Shown here piece after piece: positions 51,385-60,134 of a stretch of DNA of 64,000 nt. Origin of the DNA: Lysobacter_K koreensis (GTDB lineage: Bacteria > Pseudomonadota > Gammaproteobacteria > Xanthomonadales > Xanthomonadaceae); assembly GCF_042677045.1 (NCBI RefSeq), contig NZ_JBHTIH010000008.1:132232-196231 (forward strand), in the 5' to 3' direction. The position numbers and the translations under genes were made by a program. Every line of letters starts with the position of its first letter. The first letter of the stretch is position 1. The notes below the pieces were generated by a model. It saw nothing but the letters and a program-made list of their open reading frames with translations. It searched no databases and was not told the origin of the DNA.

Positions 51385-52026
51385 TCACAACGCCCGATGC
51401 ACCGCTTCGCCGAACAGCGCGGTGTGGTGGCTGCAATCGTTGAGGCGCACCACGTCGACGTGGTCCAGGTCGCTGCCTTCGAGCAGGTTGAGCGTGGTCG
51501 GTGCCTGCCGGAATCCCCACAGTTTCGACAGCGGGATGCCGAGCACCTGGCACAGCAGCACGCGGTTGACCGCGTCGTGGGCGACCACCAGCAAGGTGTC
51601 GTCGTCGCCCAAGCCGGCGCAGGCACGCGCCAGCGCCGGCCACGCGCGGTCGAGCACGTGCTGCAGCGATTCGCCCTCGGGCATCAGCACCTCGTGCGGG
51701 GTGTCGCGCCAGGCCTGCAGGCGGTCGCCGTCGCGTTCGCGGATCTCGCTGGCGAGCAGGCCTTCCCAGGTGCCGTGGGCGATCTCCATCAGCCCCGGGT
51801 CGAGCGTGAGCGGCAGGTCGCGTTCGCCCAGCGCGAGCTCGGCGGTATGGCGTGCGCGCTTCAGCGGCGAGGCGACCGCGCGGGTGATGGCCACCTCGCG
51901 CAGGCGCGTCCCCAGCGCGCGCGCCTGCATCTCGCCGACCGGCGACAGCGCGATGTCTTCCTGGCCCTGGTAGCGGCCTTCGGCATTCCACGGGGTCTCG
52001 CCGTGGCGGGCTAATAAAATTCGCAC
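51385..52026 (-). CDS. histidine phosphatase family protein
   Basis: 213-residue phosphoglycerate-mutase-like phosphatase. The catalytic histidine is in VRILLARHGETPWNAEGRYQ, the second conserved His in VVAHDAVNRVLL, with the Arg in ASPLKRARHTAEL and the Glu in EIAHGTWEG. Specificity could be alpha-ribazole phosphate, phosphoglycerate or others; context gives no cue. A GTG at 52026 preceded 9 nt upstream by GAGGAA is the best start; an upstream GTG at 52056 would add ten atypical residues. It lies just downstream of serA on the same strand. Confidence 0.88.
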   Translation of the reverse strand: MRILLARHGETPWNAEGRYQGQEDIALSPVGEMQARALGTRLREVAITRAVASPLKRARHTAELALGERDLPLTLDPGLMEIAHGTWEGLLASEIRERDGDRLQAWRDTPHEVLMPEGESLQHVLDRAWPALARACAGLGDDDTLLVVAHDAVNRVLLCQVLGIPLSKLWGFRQAPTTLNLLEGSDLDHVDVVRLNDCSHHTALFGEAVHRAL

Positions 52027-52101
52027 GTTGTCAGTTTCCTCGAAGCAAAAAAGCACCCCTCCCCAACCCTCCCCTTCGCTATGCGAAAGGGAGGGAGCGT
52101 C

Positions 52102-53679
52102 CTAGACCTGCTGCAGCGAGAGGATGCCGGGGGTCGCGCGCAGCAGCGCCAGCTGCTCGTCGGTGACCGGCTTGTCGATCGTGATCGCGGCGCGCGCCTG
52201 ACCATCGCCGGCCGCGCCGAGTGCGAAGTTGACGATGTTGATTCCGGCCGCACCAAGCTGCGAACCGACCGCGCCGATCATGCCGGGTCGGTCCTCGTTG
52301 CGCAGCAACAGCACGAACGCCTGCGGGTCGAACTCGATCTCGACGCCATCCAGCCGCACCACGCGCGGTCCGCGGTGCAGGGTCGCCTCGATCTCGCGCA
52401 CCACCGGCTGCTGGTGCGGGCCTTCGCCTTCGACCCGCAGCCGTAGCAGGCGGTCGAAGCCGTCGCCGTCGCCACCCAGAGTTTCGGCCACGGTCAGGCC
52501 ACGCGCGGTGGCTTCCTGCAGCGCGTTCACCGGGGTCACGCGCCCCGACGCGGGGCCCAGCAACGCCGCGACCAGCAAGCGCGTCAACGGCCGGGTGTCG
52601 AGTCCGGCGGTACGGCCGGCGTAGCTGATGTGCAAGCGGGTCGGCGCCGGCACCAGGCGCGCGGCGAGGCGGCCGAGCGCCGACATCAGCGGCATCCACG
52701 GGCCGACTTCGCGCGCGGCCTCGGCGGTCAGCGGCGGCAAGTTGACGCAGCCGGCGACCGCGCCGGTGTTGATGAAATCGAGGATCTGCCGCGCCAGGAT
52801 CGTGCTGACCGCCTGCTGCGCCTCGCTGGTCGATGCGCCCAGGTGCGGGGTGAGGATCAGCTTCGGGTGCGCGCGCAGCGGCGAGTCGGCCTGCAGCGGC
52901 TCGGTGGCAAAGGTGTCGAGCGCGGCGCCGCCGAGGTGGCCCTCGTCGAGCAGTTTGAGCAGCGCGGTCTCGTCGACCAGCCCGCCGCGCGCGGCATTGA
53001 CGATGTAGGCGCCCTTCTTCATCGAACGCATGCTCGCTTCCGAGAGCAGGTTGGTGGTTTCCTTGGTACGCGGGATATGCAGGGTGACGATGTCCGCCCA
53101 GGCCAGCAGTTCGTCGAGCGTCTTCAGCGGCACGCTGCCCTTGCCCGCGGCCGAGGCCGGCAGGAACGGGTCGTACGCGGCGACCTCCATGCCGATCCCC
53201 TGCGCCTTGCGCGCGACGGTGCCGCCGATGCGGCCCAGGCCAATGACGCCGAGCTTCTTGCCTTCCAGTTCGAAGCCGGTCAGACCGGCCTTGGGCCAAT
53301 GGCCGGCCTTCATGCCGGCGTCGGCACGCGGGATGTGGCGGGCGAGCGCGAACAGCAGCGAGATCGCGTGCTCGGCCGCCGCCAGGGTGTTGCCGTCGGG
53401 CGCGTTCATCACCGCAATGCCGCGTTCGGTGGCGGCGTCGACGTCGATGGTGTCGACACCGGCGCCGGCGCGGCCGATCACGCGCAGCCCCTGGGCACCG
53501 GCCAGCGCCTGCGCGGACACCGCGGTCGCCGAGCGCACCAGCACGGCATCGACGCCGGCCAGCGCGGCCGCGAGCGCGGCGGGGTCTTTGATCGGATCGG
53601 AGACGACCACCTCCCAGCCCGCGTCGCGGAACAGGGCCAGGCCATCGTCGTGGATGCCGTCGCACGCCAGTACTTTCAT
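52102..53679 (-). CDS. serA: phosphoglycerate dehydrogenase (long form with ACT domain)
   Basis: 525-residue NAD-dependent enzyme of serine synthesis, oxidising 3-phosphoglycerate. The N-terminus reads MKVLACDGIHDDGLALF. The NAD loop is LGVIGLGRIGGTVARKAQGI, and catalytic Arg/Glu/His sit in VIGRAGAGVDTIDVDAA, GGLVDETALLKLLDEGHLGG and ILTPHLGASTSEAQ. The C-terminal part has an intervening domain and an ACT domain (GINIVNFALGAAGDGQARAA) used for serine feedback. This long type I form is the mycobacterial/alpha-type rather than the short E. coli form. Start at 53679. Confidence 0.95.
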   Translation of the reverse strand: MKVLACDGIHDDGLALFRDAGWEVVVSDPIKDPAALAAALAGVDAVLVRSATAVSAQALAGAQGLRVIGRAGAGVDTIDVDAATERGIAVMNAPDGNTLAAAEHAISLLFALARHIPRADAGMKAGHWPKAGLTGFELEGKKLGVIGLGRIGGTVARKAQGIGMEVAAYDPFLPASAAGKGSVPLKTLDELLAWADIVTLHIPRTKETTNLLSEASMRSMKKGAYIVNAARGGLVDETALLKLLDEGHLGGAALDTFATEPLQADSPLRAHPKLILTPHLGASTSEAQQAVSTILARQILDFINTGAVAGCVNLPPLTAEAAREVGPWMPLMSALGRLAARLVPAPTRLHISYAGRTAGLDTRPLTRLLVAALLGPASGRVTPVNALQEATARGLTVAETLGGDGDGFDRLLRLRVEGEGPHQQPVVREIEATLHRGPRVVRLDGVEIEFDPQAFVLLLRNEDRPGMIGAVGSQLGAAGINIVNFALGAAGDGQARAAITIDKPVTDEQLALLRATPGILSLQQV

Positions 53680-53959
53680 CGCAAGCTCCATCAGTGAGGG
53701 GAGCGCGGAAAGCCTTGCAAGCCGGCGGTGCGGGTGACAATCCGCTGTGGAAGCGGCAGGGACAGGGGCCGCGAGGGCGCATGTCGGGTGGAGCAGAACA
53801 GGCTTTCGGAGACGGGGCCGGCAGGCATGGGAATCCGCGAACGCCTGCAGCCTAGCAGACGAAGGCCGCTGCGCAACCCCATCCGTTGTTGTGCCCGCGC
53901 TCTGGCTGACGGCCAGCGTGTGGGTCACGATGGCGCCTCCCGAACGCAAGGAATGTGGC

Positions 53960-54358
53960 ATGGCACAGCAGGTCAAGGGCGAATTCGACGTCACGCGCAG
54001 CGCGCAGCCGCCCTGCGACATGGGCGACGGCATCGAGGCGGGGCACAACCGTTTCGACAAGCGCTTCCGCGGCGACCTCGATGCCAGCAGCGTGGTACAC
54101 ATGCTGGCGGTCGGCACCGGCACGCCCGGTTCGGCCGCCTACGTCGCGATCGAACGCGTGTCCGGGTCGCTGCAGGGCCGCAGCGGCACGTTCTTTCTGC
54201 AGCACAACGGCGTGATGACGCGTGGCGCGGCGAAGTTGTCGCTGACCGTCGTGCCCGATTCGGGCACCGGCGAACTGGCGGGGCTGTCCGGGGCGATGGC
54301 GATCGAGATCACCGACGGCAAGCATTTCTACACCTTCGACTACGCGCTCGCCGAGTAA
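53960..54358 (+). CDS. DUF3224-family protein
   Basis: 132-residue beta-barrel-like protein of the DUF3224 family: QQVKGEFDVTRSAQPPCDMG, GDLDASSVVHMLAVGTGTPG, AYVAIERVSGSLQGRSGTFF and SGTGELAGLSGAMAIEITDG match the family layout (allene-oxide-cyclase-like barrel). Function unknown; no signal peptide. An AAGGAA site precedes the ATG. It ends before a terminator shared with the first S46 peptidase gene. Confidence 0.88.
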   Translation: MAQQVKGEFDVTRSAQPPCDMGDGIEAGHNRFDKRFRGDLDASSVVHMLAVGTGTPGSAAYVAIERVSGSLQGRSGTFFLQHNGVMTRGAAKLSLTVVPDSGTGELAGLSGAMAIEITDGKHFYTFDYALAE

Positions 54359-54390
54359 GGCATCGGCTTTCCCCAACGCGCAGAAAACAA

Positions 54391-54418
54391 AACGCCGGTC
54401 GGTTGCCCGACCGGCGTT
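54391..54418. terminator. bidirectional Rho-independent terminator
   Basis: Stem AACGCCGGTCGG / CCGACCGGCGTT with a TTGC loop, preceded by GAAAACAAA and followed by CTGTTTTTC. It lies between the convergent DUF3224 and S46 genes. Confidence 0.9.
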
Positions 54419-54442
54419 CTGTTTTTCCGCTGCCGCGAAGGC

Positions 54443-56605
54443 TCAGCCCTTCGGCGCGGCGTTGAGCTCGCGCAACAGCTGCGGCGCCGGGTAGACCTCC
54501 TGCATGATCCAGCGCATGTAGCGCTGGTCGACCGAGATCATCCGGGTCATGCTCGGGTCGAACACCCAGTTGCTGCTCACCGACTCCCAGTTGCCGTCGA
54601 ACGCCAGGCCGACCAGCCTGCCGCGCGCGTCGAGCACCGGCGAGCCGGAATTGCCGCCGGTGATGTCCAGGTCGGACAGGAAGTTCACCGGCACCGTGCC
54701 CAGTTCCTTGTCGGCCAGGCCGCCGTAGCGCTTGGCCTTGATCGCGTCGAGCAGCGACTGCGGCGCGTCGAACGGCTCCTTGCCGGTGGCCTTGGCCGCG
54801 ACTTCCTCGAGCTTGGTGATCGGCGCCTGCACGCTGCCGTCGGACTTGGTGTAGCCGGTGACGTTGCCGAAGGTGATGCGCAGCGACGAGTTGGCGTCGG
54901 GATAGACGAACTTGCCCTGGCTCTTCTTGTAGTCGGCCATCGCCTGCAGGTAAACCGGGCGCGCGACCAGGCCGTCGCCGGCGCGGGTCTTGCCCTCCTG
55001 CTCCAGCTTGAGCACGGTCGGCATGATCGCCACCGCGAACTGCACGGCCGGGTCCTTGCTGGCCTCGAACGCGGCGCGGTCGGCATTGACCAGCGCCATG
55101 CGCTGGTCGGTGTCGCCCAGCTGGGTCTTGGCGAGCTTGTCGAGCGCGCGCTTGATCGCCTTCTCATCGCTGCCACCAAGCCAACTGTCGACCGCGGCGA
55201 CGCGATGCGACGCGGGCAGCTTGAGGTACTCGCGCAGCCAGTAGGCCTGCAGCTCGCGATCCATCTTCGCCTGGTAGCGCTTCTCCATCTGCTTCAGGCC
55301 GCCCTCGAACGCCGGCAGGTCGCGCTGCTGGTAACCCTGTTCGCGCTGCGCGTCGGGCTTCTGCTTTTCGATCGACAGTCGGTACAGCTGGGTCGCCGCG
55401 CCGATCGCGCCGGTGTTGCGCAGTTGGCCGAACACCAGGTCGCGTTCGCGGTGGGCGCGCGCTTCCTCGCCGAGCGTGACCAGGCGGTCGTGCGCGGCCA
55501 GCGCGGCCTCGCCCTTGCGGCCCTGCTTCTTGAGCCAGGCCAGCACCGCGGCTTCCTCGGCTTTTTTCGTCTCCGCCGCGCCAATGCGCTGGAAGCCGTC
55601 GAGCTGGCCGTCGTAGTTCTTCATCGCGTTCTGCCAGCTGCGCACGGTGCTGGCGTACTTCACCGCGATGTCGGGGTTCTTGCGGCCGGCCGCCTCGACC
55701 ATCGCCACCAGCTTCTTGTAGTGGCCACCGACCGTCGGGTAGGTCCAGTCGGCGGTCGCGTCGAAGTCGTCGGCCAACGCGTAGCGCGCGGTCGAGCCCG
55801 GATAGCCGGCGACCATCACGAAGTCGCCCGCGCCCAGCGGCTGGTCGGCGAGCTTGAGGAAATGCTTCGGGGTGTACGGCACGTTGTCGGCCGCGAACGC
55901 GGCCGGCTTGCCGTCCTTGCCGACGTAGGCGCGGTAGAACGAGAAGTCGCCGGTGTGGCGCGGCCACATCCAGTTGTCGACCTCGCCGCCGTAGTTGCCG
56001 ACGCTGCCCGGCGGCGCGTAGACCAGGCGCACGTCCTTGATCTCGAGGTTCCGGAACAGGCGGTAGCTGTTGCCGCCGGCGAAGCTGTACAGGCGGCAGC
56101 GGTAACCGGCTTCGGCCTCGCACTGCGCGACCAGTTGCTTCTCCAGTGTTTCCAGCGCGTGGGTGCGCGCGAGCGCATCGGGCGCGGCGGCGATCGCGGC
56201 CTTGACCTCGCGGCTCACGTCCTTGATCGAATCGAGCGCGTAGATGCGCGCATTCGGACCGGCGGAGACCTCCGCGGCCTGGGTGGCGGCGTTGAAGCCG
56301 TCGCGCATCAGGTTCTTCTCGGGCGTCGAGTTGAGCTGGATCGCGCCGTACGCGCAGTGGTGGTTGGTCACCACCAGGCCCTGCGGCGAGACGAAGCTCG
56401 CGGTGCAGCCGCCCAGCGAGACCACCGCGCCCATCGGGTCGCCGGTCAGGTTGGCCAGCTGTTTGGCGTTCAACTTGAGGCCGGCTTTCTTCAGCGGGCC
56501 GGAGATCTCCGGCAACTGCTGCGGCACCCACATGCCCTCGCCTGCGAAGGCGCCCCCCGAGACAGCGGCCAGCGCCAGCGCGGTGGCCAATACCGAATAA
56601 CGCAT
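54443..56605 (-). CDS. S46-family dipeptidyl-peptidase (DPP7-like)
   Basis: 720-residue periplasmic serine exopeptidase removing N-terminal dipeptides. It has a signal peptide (cleavage after AFA) and then GEGMWVPQQLPEISGPLKKA. The triad is visible as His in LVVTNHHCAYGAIQ, Asp in GGEVDNWMWPRHTGDFSFYR, and Ser in DITGGNSGSPVLDARGRLVG. The residue that sets P1 preference in Porphyromonas DPP7/DPP11 (Gly or Arg) is Gly here (FDGNWES), which predicts hydrophobic P1 preference as in DPP7 or DAP BII. It is in tandem with a second S46 gene. Confidence 0.92.
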   Translation of the reverse strand: MRYSVLATALALAAVSGGAFAGEGMWVPQQLPEISGPLKKAGLKLNAKQLANLTGDPMGAVVSLGGCTASFVSPQGLVVTNHHCAYGAIQLNSTPEKNLMRDGFNAATQAAEVSAGPNARIYALDSIKDVSREVKAAIAAAPDALARTHALETLEKQLVAQCEAEAGYRCRLYSFAGGNSYRLFRNLEIKDVRLVYAPPGSVGNYGGEVDNWMWPRHTGDFSFYRAYVGKDGKPAAFAADNVPYTPKHFLKLADQPLGAGDFVMVAGYPGSTARYALADDFDATADWTYPTVGGHYKKLVAMVEAAGRKNPDIAVKYASTVRSWQNAMKNYDGQLDGFQRIGAAETKKAEEAAVLAWLKKQGRKGEAALAAHDRLVTLGEEARAHRERDLVFGQLRNTGAIGAATQLYRLSIEKQKPDAQREQGYQQRDLPAFEGGLKQMEKRYQAKMDRELQAYWLREYLKLPASHRVAAVDSWLGGSDEKAIKRALDKLAKTQLGDTDQRMALVNADRAAFEASKDPAVQFAVAIMPTVLKLEQEGKTRAGDGLVARPVYLQAMADYKKSQGKFVYPDANSSLRITFGNVTGYTKSDGSVQAPITKLEEVAAKATGKEPFDAPQSLLDAIKAKRYGGLADKELGTVPVNFLSDLDITGGNSGSPVLDARGRLVGLAFDGNWESVSSNWVFDPSMTRMISVDQRYMRWIMQEVYPAPQLLRELNAAPKG

Positions 56606-56736
56606 GCAGCGACTCCTTGATCCGTTGACTAATGCGGTTGAAGCGAATGAAGCGAAACGTGTGGCGCCATCTGCAGCCTAGCCGCCCCGAACCCCGGCTG
56701 TCCGTGATCCAGTCGGGCGAGTGGTCGTCAAGTGGT

Positions 56737-58887
56737 TTATTCGGGCGGCAGGTTCATCTCCCGCAGCAGGTGCGGCGCCGGGTAGACCTTGGCCATCAGC
56801 CAGCGCAGGTAACGCGCGTCGACGTGGATCGCGCGCTTGTAGCGCGGATCGAACATCCAGCTGGCGCTGACCGACTCCCAGTTGCTGTCGAAGTTGAGGC
56901 CGATCAGGCGGCCGCGCGCGTCCAGCACCGGCGAGCCGGAGTTGCCGCCGGTGGTGTCGAGGTTGGTGAGGAAATCGACCGTCTGCGTCTGCAGGCTCGG
57001 CTCGGCGGTGCTGCCGAAGTCACCCTTGGCGATCGCCTCGCGCAACGGCTGCGGCGCGTCGAACGGGGCCACGCCGGTGTGTTTCTCGACGATGCCGGCC
57101 ACGGTGGTCAGCGGCCGGTAGCGCACCCCGTCGCGCGGGTCCATCGGGCTGACCTTGCCGTAGCTCACGCGCAGCGTGGAGTTCGCGTCCGGGTACACCG
57201 CGCGGCCCTGTGACCGGCGGAAACCGATCAGCGCGCGCATGTAGGCCGGGCGCAGGCGCAGCAACTCGCCGTCGCGGGTCTTGGCCTCGTCCTCGAGCCG
57301 GACCAATGCCGGGGTGAGGATCGCGGCCGCCTTCAGCAGCGTATCGCTGGACGCCGCCAGCTCGGATGCCGGCGCCTGCATCGCGCGCAGGCGTTGCGCC
57401 TCGTCACCGAGCCTGGTGCCGGCGTACAGCGCTTTCAGGCGGGCCTTGAGCTGCGCCGGGGTGGTGCCGAACACCGCATCGAACTCGGGCACGCGCTGCG
57501 CGGCCGGCAGCGCCTGGTACTGGCGCAGCAGGTCGGCCAGCAACGCCTGCTCGACCGCCGGCGCGTATCGGCGCTGCACCTGCTTGAGCTGGCCGCTGAT
57601 CAGGGTCTCGTCGCGCTGCTGGTAGCCCGATTCGCGTTGCGGGTCGGGCTTGCCGCGTTCCAGCGCGAGCCGCTGCACGGTCAGTGCCGCGCGCAGCAGC
57701 TGGCTCTGCGAGCGCAGGTTGGCGAGCAGCTGGTCGCGCTCGCGCATCGCCACCGCCGCGTCGAGCACTGCCTGGGAGGCGTCGATGTCGGCCTGGGTTG
57801 CGGCCGCGTCGGCCTGCTTGCCCAGCCAGGCGAGCATCGCGGCCTCGTCGTCGCGGCGCACGCGCAGCGCGTCGCTGCGGCGCAGGCCGTCGAGTTCGCC
57901 CTGCGCGCGCTTGAGCCCGTTCTTGAGGCTGGCGACCTGCGCGGCGTACAGCACCTTGGCGTCGGCATCGCTCGCCGCGGCGGCCTCGATCGTCTTGATC
58001 ATGCCGTCGTAAAGCGCGACCCGCGACGGCAGCTGCCAGTCGATCTGGTTGGCGAACTCCGAGGCCATGCGGTGCCGGAACGTGGTGCCGGGGTAGCCGG
58101 CGAGCATCGCGAAATCGCCGTCGGCGAAGTGTTCGGTCGATACCTGCAGGTGCGCCGGCGGCACGTACGGCACGTTGTCGGCGGCAAAGTCGGCCGGCTT
58201 GCCGTCGCGGCCGACGTAGGCGCGCAGCAGGGTGAAGTCGCCGCTGTGGCGCGGCCACACGAAGTTGTCGACCTCGTCGCCGTAGTTGCCGATCGCGTCC
58301 GGCGGCGCGTAGACGAGGCGGATGTCGCGCAGCTCGAGCTGGCGGATCAGGTAGAAGTCGGTGCCGTAGTACATGTTGGCGACGCTGCAGCGGTTGCCGG
58401 CCTCGCTTTCGCATTTGGCGACCACGGCCTTGGTCGCGGCGTCGACGGCGTCGTAGTACGCCCGCCCCTGCTTGCCGCGCGCATCTTTGAGGATGCGCTC
58501 GGTGACCTTGTCGAAGCCGGTCGTGACCAGCACCCGGTAGTCGGGGTTGGCCGGCAGTTCGGCGCCACGGTCGGCAGCGATGAAGCCCTGCCCGATCAGG
58601 TCGCGCTCGGGCGTCGAGTTGTACTGAATCACCCCGAACGCGACGTGGTGGTTGGTCAGCAACAGGCCGTCCTTGGACACGAACGCACCGCTGGCGCCGC
58701 CGACCTTGACCACCGCGCTCATCGGCGGCCGCGCCAGTTCCGCCAACGCGGCCGGCCTGCCCTTGAAGCCGGCCGCCTTGAGCTGCTTGGCGATCTGCGG
58801 CAGTTGCGAGGGCATCCACATGCCTTCGTCGGCGTGGGCGGGCACCAGGCCCAGCAGCAGGGAAGCGGCAAACAGACGGCGGCGCAT
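56737..58887 (-). CDS. second S46-family dipeptidyl-peptidase (variant specificity residue)
   Basis: 716-residue paralogue of the preceding gene, with signal peptide (cleavage after AHA) and DEGMWMPSQLPQIAKQLKAA. Triad: His in LLLTNHHVAFGVIQ, Asp in GDEVDNFVWPRHSGDFTLLR, Ser in DTTGGNSGSPVLDARGRLIG. At the S1-specificity position the residue is Ser (LNFDSNWES) rather than Gly (DPP7) or Arg (DPP11), so its substrate preference cannot be predicted from known members. The gap to the next S46 gene is 131 bp. ATG at 58887 sets the signal peptide. Confidence 0.9.
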   Translation of the reverse strand: MRRRLFAASLLLGLVPAHADEGMWMPSQLPQIAKQLKAAGFKGRPAALAELARPPMSAVVKVGGASGAFVSKDGLLLTNHHVAFGVIQYNSTPERDLIGQGFIAADRGAELPANPDYRVLVTTGFDKVTERILKDARGKQGRAYYDAVDAATKAVVAKCESEAGNRCSVANMYYGTDFYLIRQLELRDIRLVYAPPDAIGNYGDEVDNFVWPRHSGDFTLLRAYVGRDGKPADFAADNVPYVPPAHLQVSTEHFADGDFAMLAGYPGTTFRHRMASEFANQIDWQLPSRVALYDGMIKTIEAAAASDADAKVLYAAQVASLKNGLKRAQGELDGLRRSDALRVRRDDEAAMLAWLGKQADAAATQADIDASQAVLDAAVAMRERDQLLANLRSQSQLLRAALTVQRLALERGKPDPQRESGYQQRDETLISGQLKQVQRRYAPAVEQALLADLLRQYQALPAAQRVPEFDAVFGTTPAQLKARLKALYAGTRLGDEAQRLRAMQAPASELAASSDTLLKAAAILTPALVRLEDEAKTRDGELLRLRPAYMRALIGFRRSQGRAVYPDANSTLRVSYGKVSPMDPRDGVRYRPLTTVAGIVEKHTGVAPFDAPQPLREAIAKGDFGSTAEPSLQTQTVDFLTNLDTTGGNSGSPVLDARGRLIGLNFDSNWESVSASWMFDPRYKRAIHVDARYLRWLMAKVYPAPHLLREMNLPPE

Positions 58888-58978
58888 GGTCGATCCGGCA
58901 ACGGTGGGAGCGGTCGACGATAGGCGAAGCCGCCCGCCGCGGGCAAACCCGTGAGCCGGCCGCGACGAGGCCCGGGCG

Positions 58979-58984
58979 TATAAT
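58979..58984 (+). promoter_or_regulatory. putative -10 box of the tdh-kbl operon
   Basis: A perfect TATAAT, 45 bp upstream of the tdh start, in an otherwise very GC-rich stretch. No good -35 element is visible at 16-18 bp upstream. Confidence 0.5.
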
Positions 58985-59029
58985 TCCGGCCTCTTTGCGG
59001 CAGCCGCACACGGTTCGAAGGCGACCTCC

Positions 59030-60067
59030 ATGACCCAAAAGACAATGAAGGCGCTGGTCAAGCGCGAAACCGGCAAGGGCATCTGGATGGAACAGGTGCC
59101 GGTGCCCGCGCCCGGCCCGAACGAGGTGCTGGTCAAGCTGGAGAAGACCGCGATCTGCGGCACCGACCTGCACATCTACCTGTGGGACGAGTGGAGCCAA
59201 CGCACGATCAAGCCGGGGCTGGTGATCGGCCACGAGTTCGTCGGCCGCGTGGTCGAACTCGGCGCTGGCGTGTCGGGCTACAAGATCGGCCAGCGCGTCT
59301 CGGCCGAAGGCCACATCGTCTGCGGCCACTGCCGCAACTGCCGCGGCGGCCGCCAGCACCTGTGCCCGAACACGGTCGGCATCGGCGTCAACCGCAACGG
59401 CGCGTTCGCCGAGTACATCGTGATGCCGGCCAGCAACCTGTGGCCGATCCCGGACCAGATCCCGAGCGAGCTGGCCGCGTTCTTCGACCCCTACGGCAAC
59501 GCCGCGCACTGCGCGCTGGAGTTCGACGTGGTCGGCGAGGACGTGCTGATCACCGGCGCCGGCCCGATCGGCATCATCGCTGCGGGCATCTGCAAGCACA
59601 TCGGCGCGCGCAACGTGGTGGTCACCGACGTCAACGACTACCGCTTGAAGCTGGCCGCCGACATGGGCGCCACGCGCGTGGTCAACGTCGCCAACCAGTC
59701 GCTCAAGGACGTGATGGCCGACCTGCACATGGAAGGCTTCGACGTCGGCCTGGAGATGAGCGGCAACCCGCGCGCATTCAACGACATGCTCGACTGCATG
59801 TACCACGGCGGCAAGATCGCGATGCTCGGGATCATGCCCAAGGGCGCCGGCGCCGACTGGGACAAGATCATCTTCAAGGGCCTGACCCTGCACGGCATGT
59901 ACGGCCGCAAGATGTACGAGACCTGGTACAAGATGACGCAGCTGGTGCTGGGCGGTTTTCCGCTGGGCAAGGTGCTGACCCACCAGCTGCCGATCGACTC
60001 GTTCCAGGACGGTTTCGACCTGATGGAAGCGGGCAAGGCGGGCAAGGTTGTGCTGAGCTGGAATTGA
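59030..60067 (+). CDS. tdh: L-threonine 3-dehydrogenase
   Basis: 345-residue zinc-dependent medium-chain dehydrogenase oxidising L-threonine to 2-amino-3-ketobutyrate with NAD+. Catalytic zinc residues lie in AICGTDLHIYLWDEW and VIGHEFVGRVVE, and structural zinc cysteines in CGHCRNCRGGRQHLC. The NAD loop is VLITGAGPIGIIAAGICKHI. Its partner kbl follows after a REP palindrome pair. ATG at 59030, with 59045 (MKALVKRETG) as an alternative that matches the usual family start. Confidence 0.96.
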   Translation: MTQKTMKALVKRETGKGIWMEQVPVPAPGPNEVLVKLEKTAICGTDLHIYLWDEWSQRTIKPGLVIGHEFVGRVVELGAGVSGYKIGQRVSAEGHIVCGHCRNCRGGRQHLCPNTVGIGVNRNGAFAEYIVMPASNLWPIPDQIPSELAAFFDPYGNAAHCALEFDVVGEDVLITGAGPIGIIAAGICKHIGARNVVVTDVNDYRLKLAADMGATRVVNVANQSLKDVMADLHMEGFDVGLEMSGNPRAFNDMLDCMYHGGKIAMLGIMPKGAGADWDKIIFKGLTLHGMYGRKMYETWYKMTQLVLGGFPLGKVLTHQLPIDSFQDGFDLMEAGKAGKVVLSWN

Positions 60068-60069
60068 AC

Positions 60070-60124
60070 GTAGGGCGGGCCCTGGCCCGCCGCAACGCGA
60101 TGGCGGGCCGAGCGCCCGCCCTAC
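60070..60124. repeat. class A REP inverted pair inside the tdh-kbl operon
   Basis: GTAGGGCGGGCCCTGGCCCG from 60070 with an inverted copy (GGCGGGCCGAGCGCCCGCCC) ending CTAC at 60124. It starts 3 bp after the tdh stop and ends 10 bp before kbl, occupying the intergenic mRNA. Confidence 0.88.
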
Positions 60125-60134
60125 AGGAACCCCA

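Noticed and set aside
52046..52101. strong terminator between serA and the histidine phosphatase
   Set aside because: CCCTCCC-type runs and a weak CTTCGCTATGCGAAAG stem are present, but no good stem-plus-T-run. The two genes may still be co-transcribed.
60070..60124. glycine riboswitch between tdh and kbl
   Set aside because: The sequence is an ordinary class A REP inverted pair and matches the other copies in the window.
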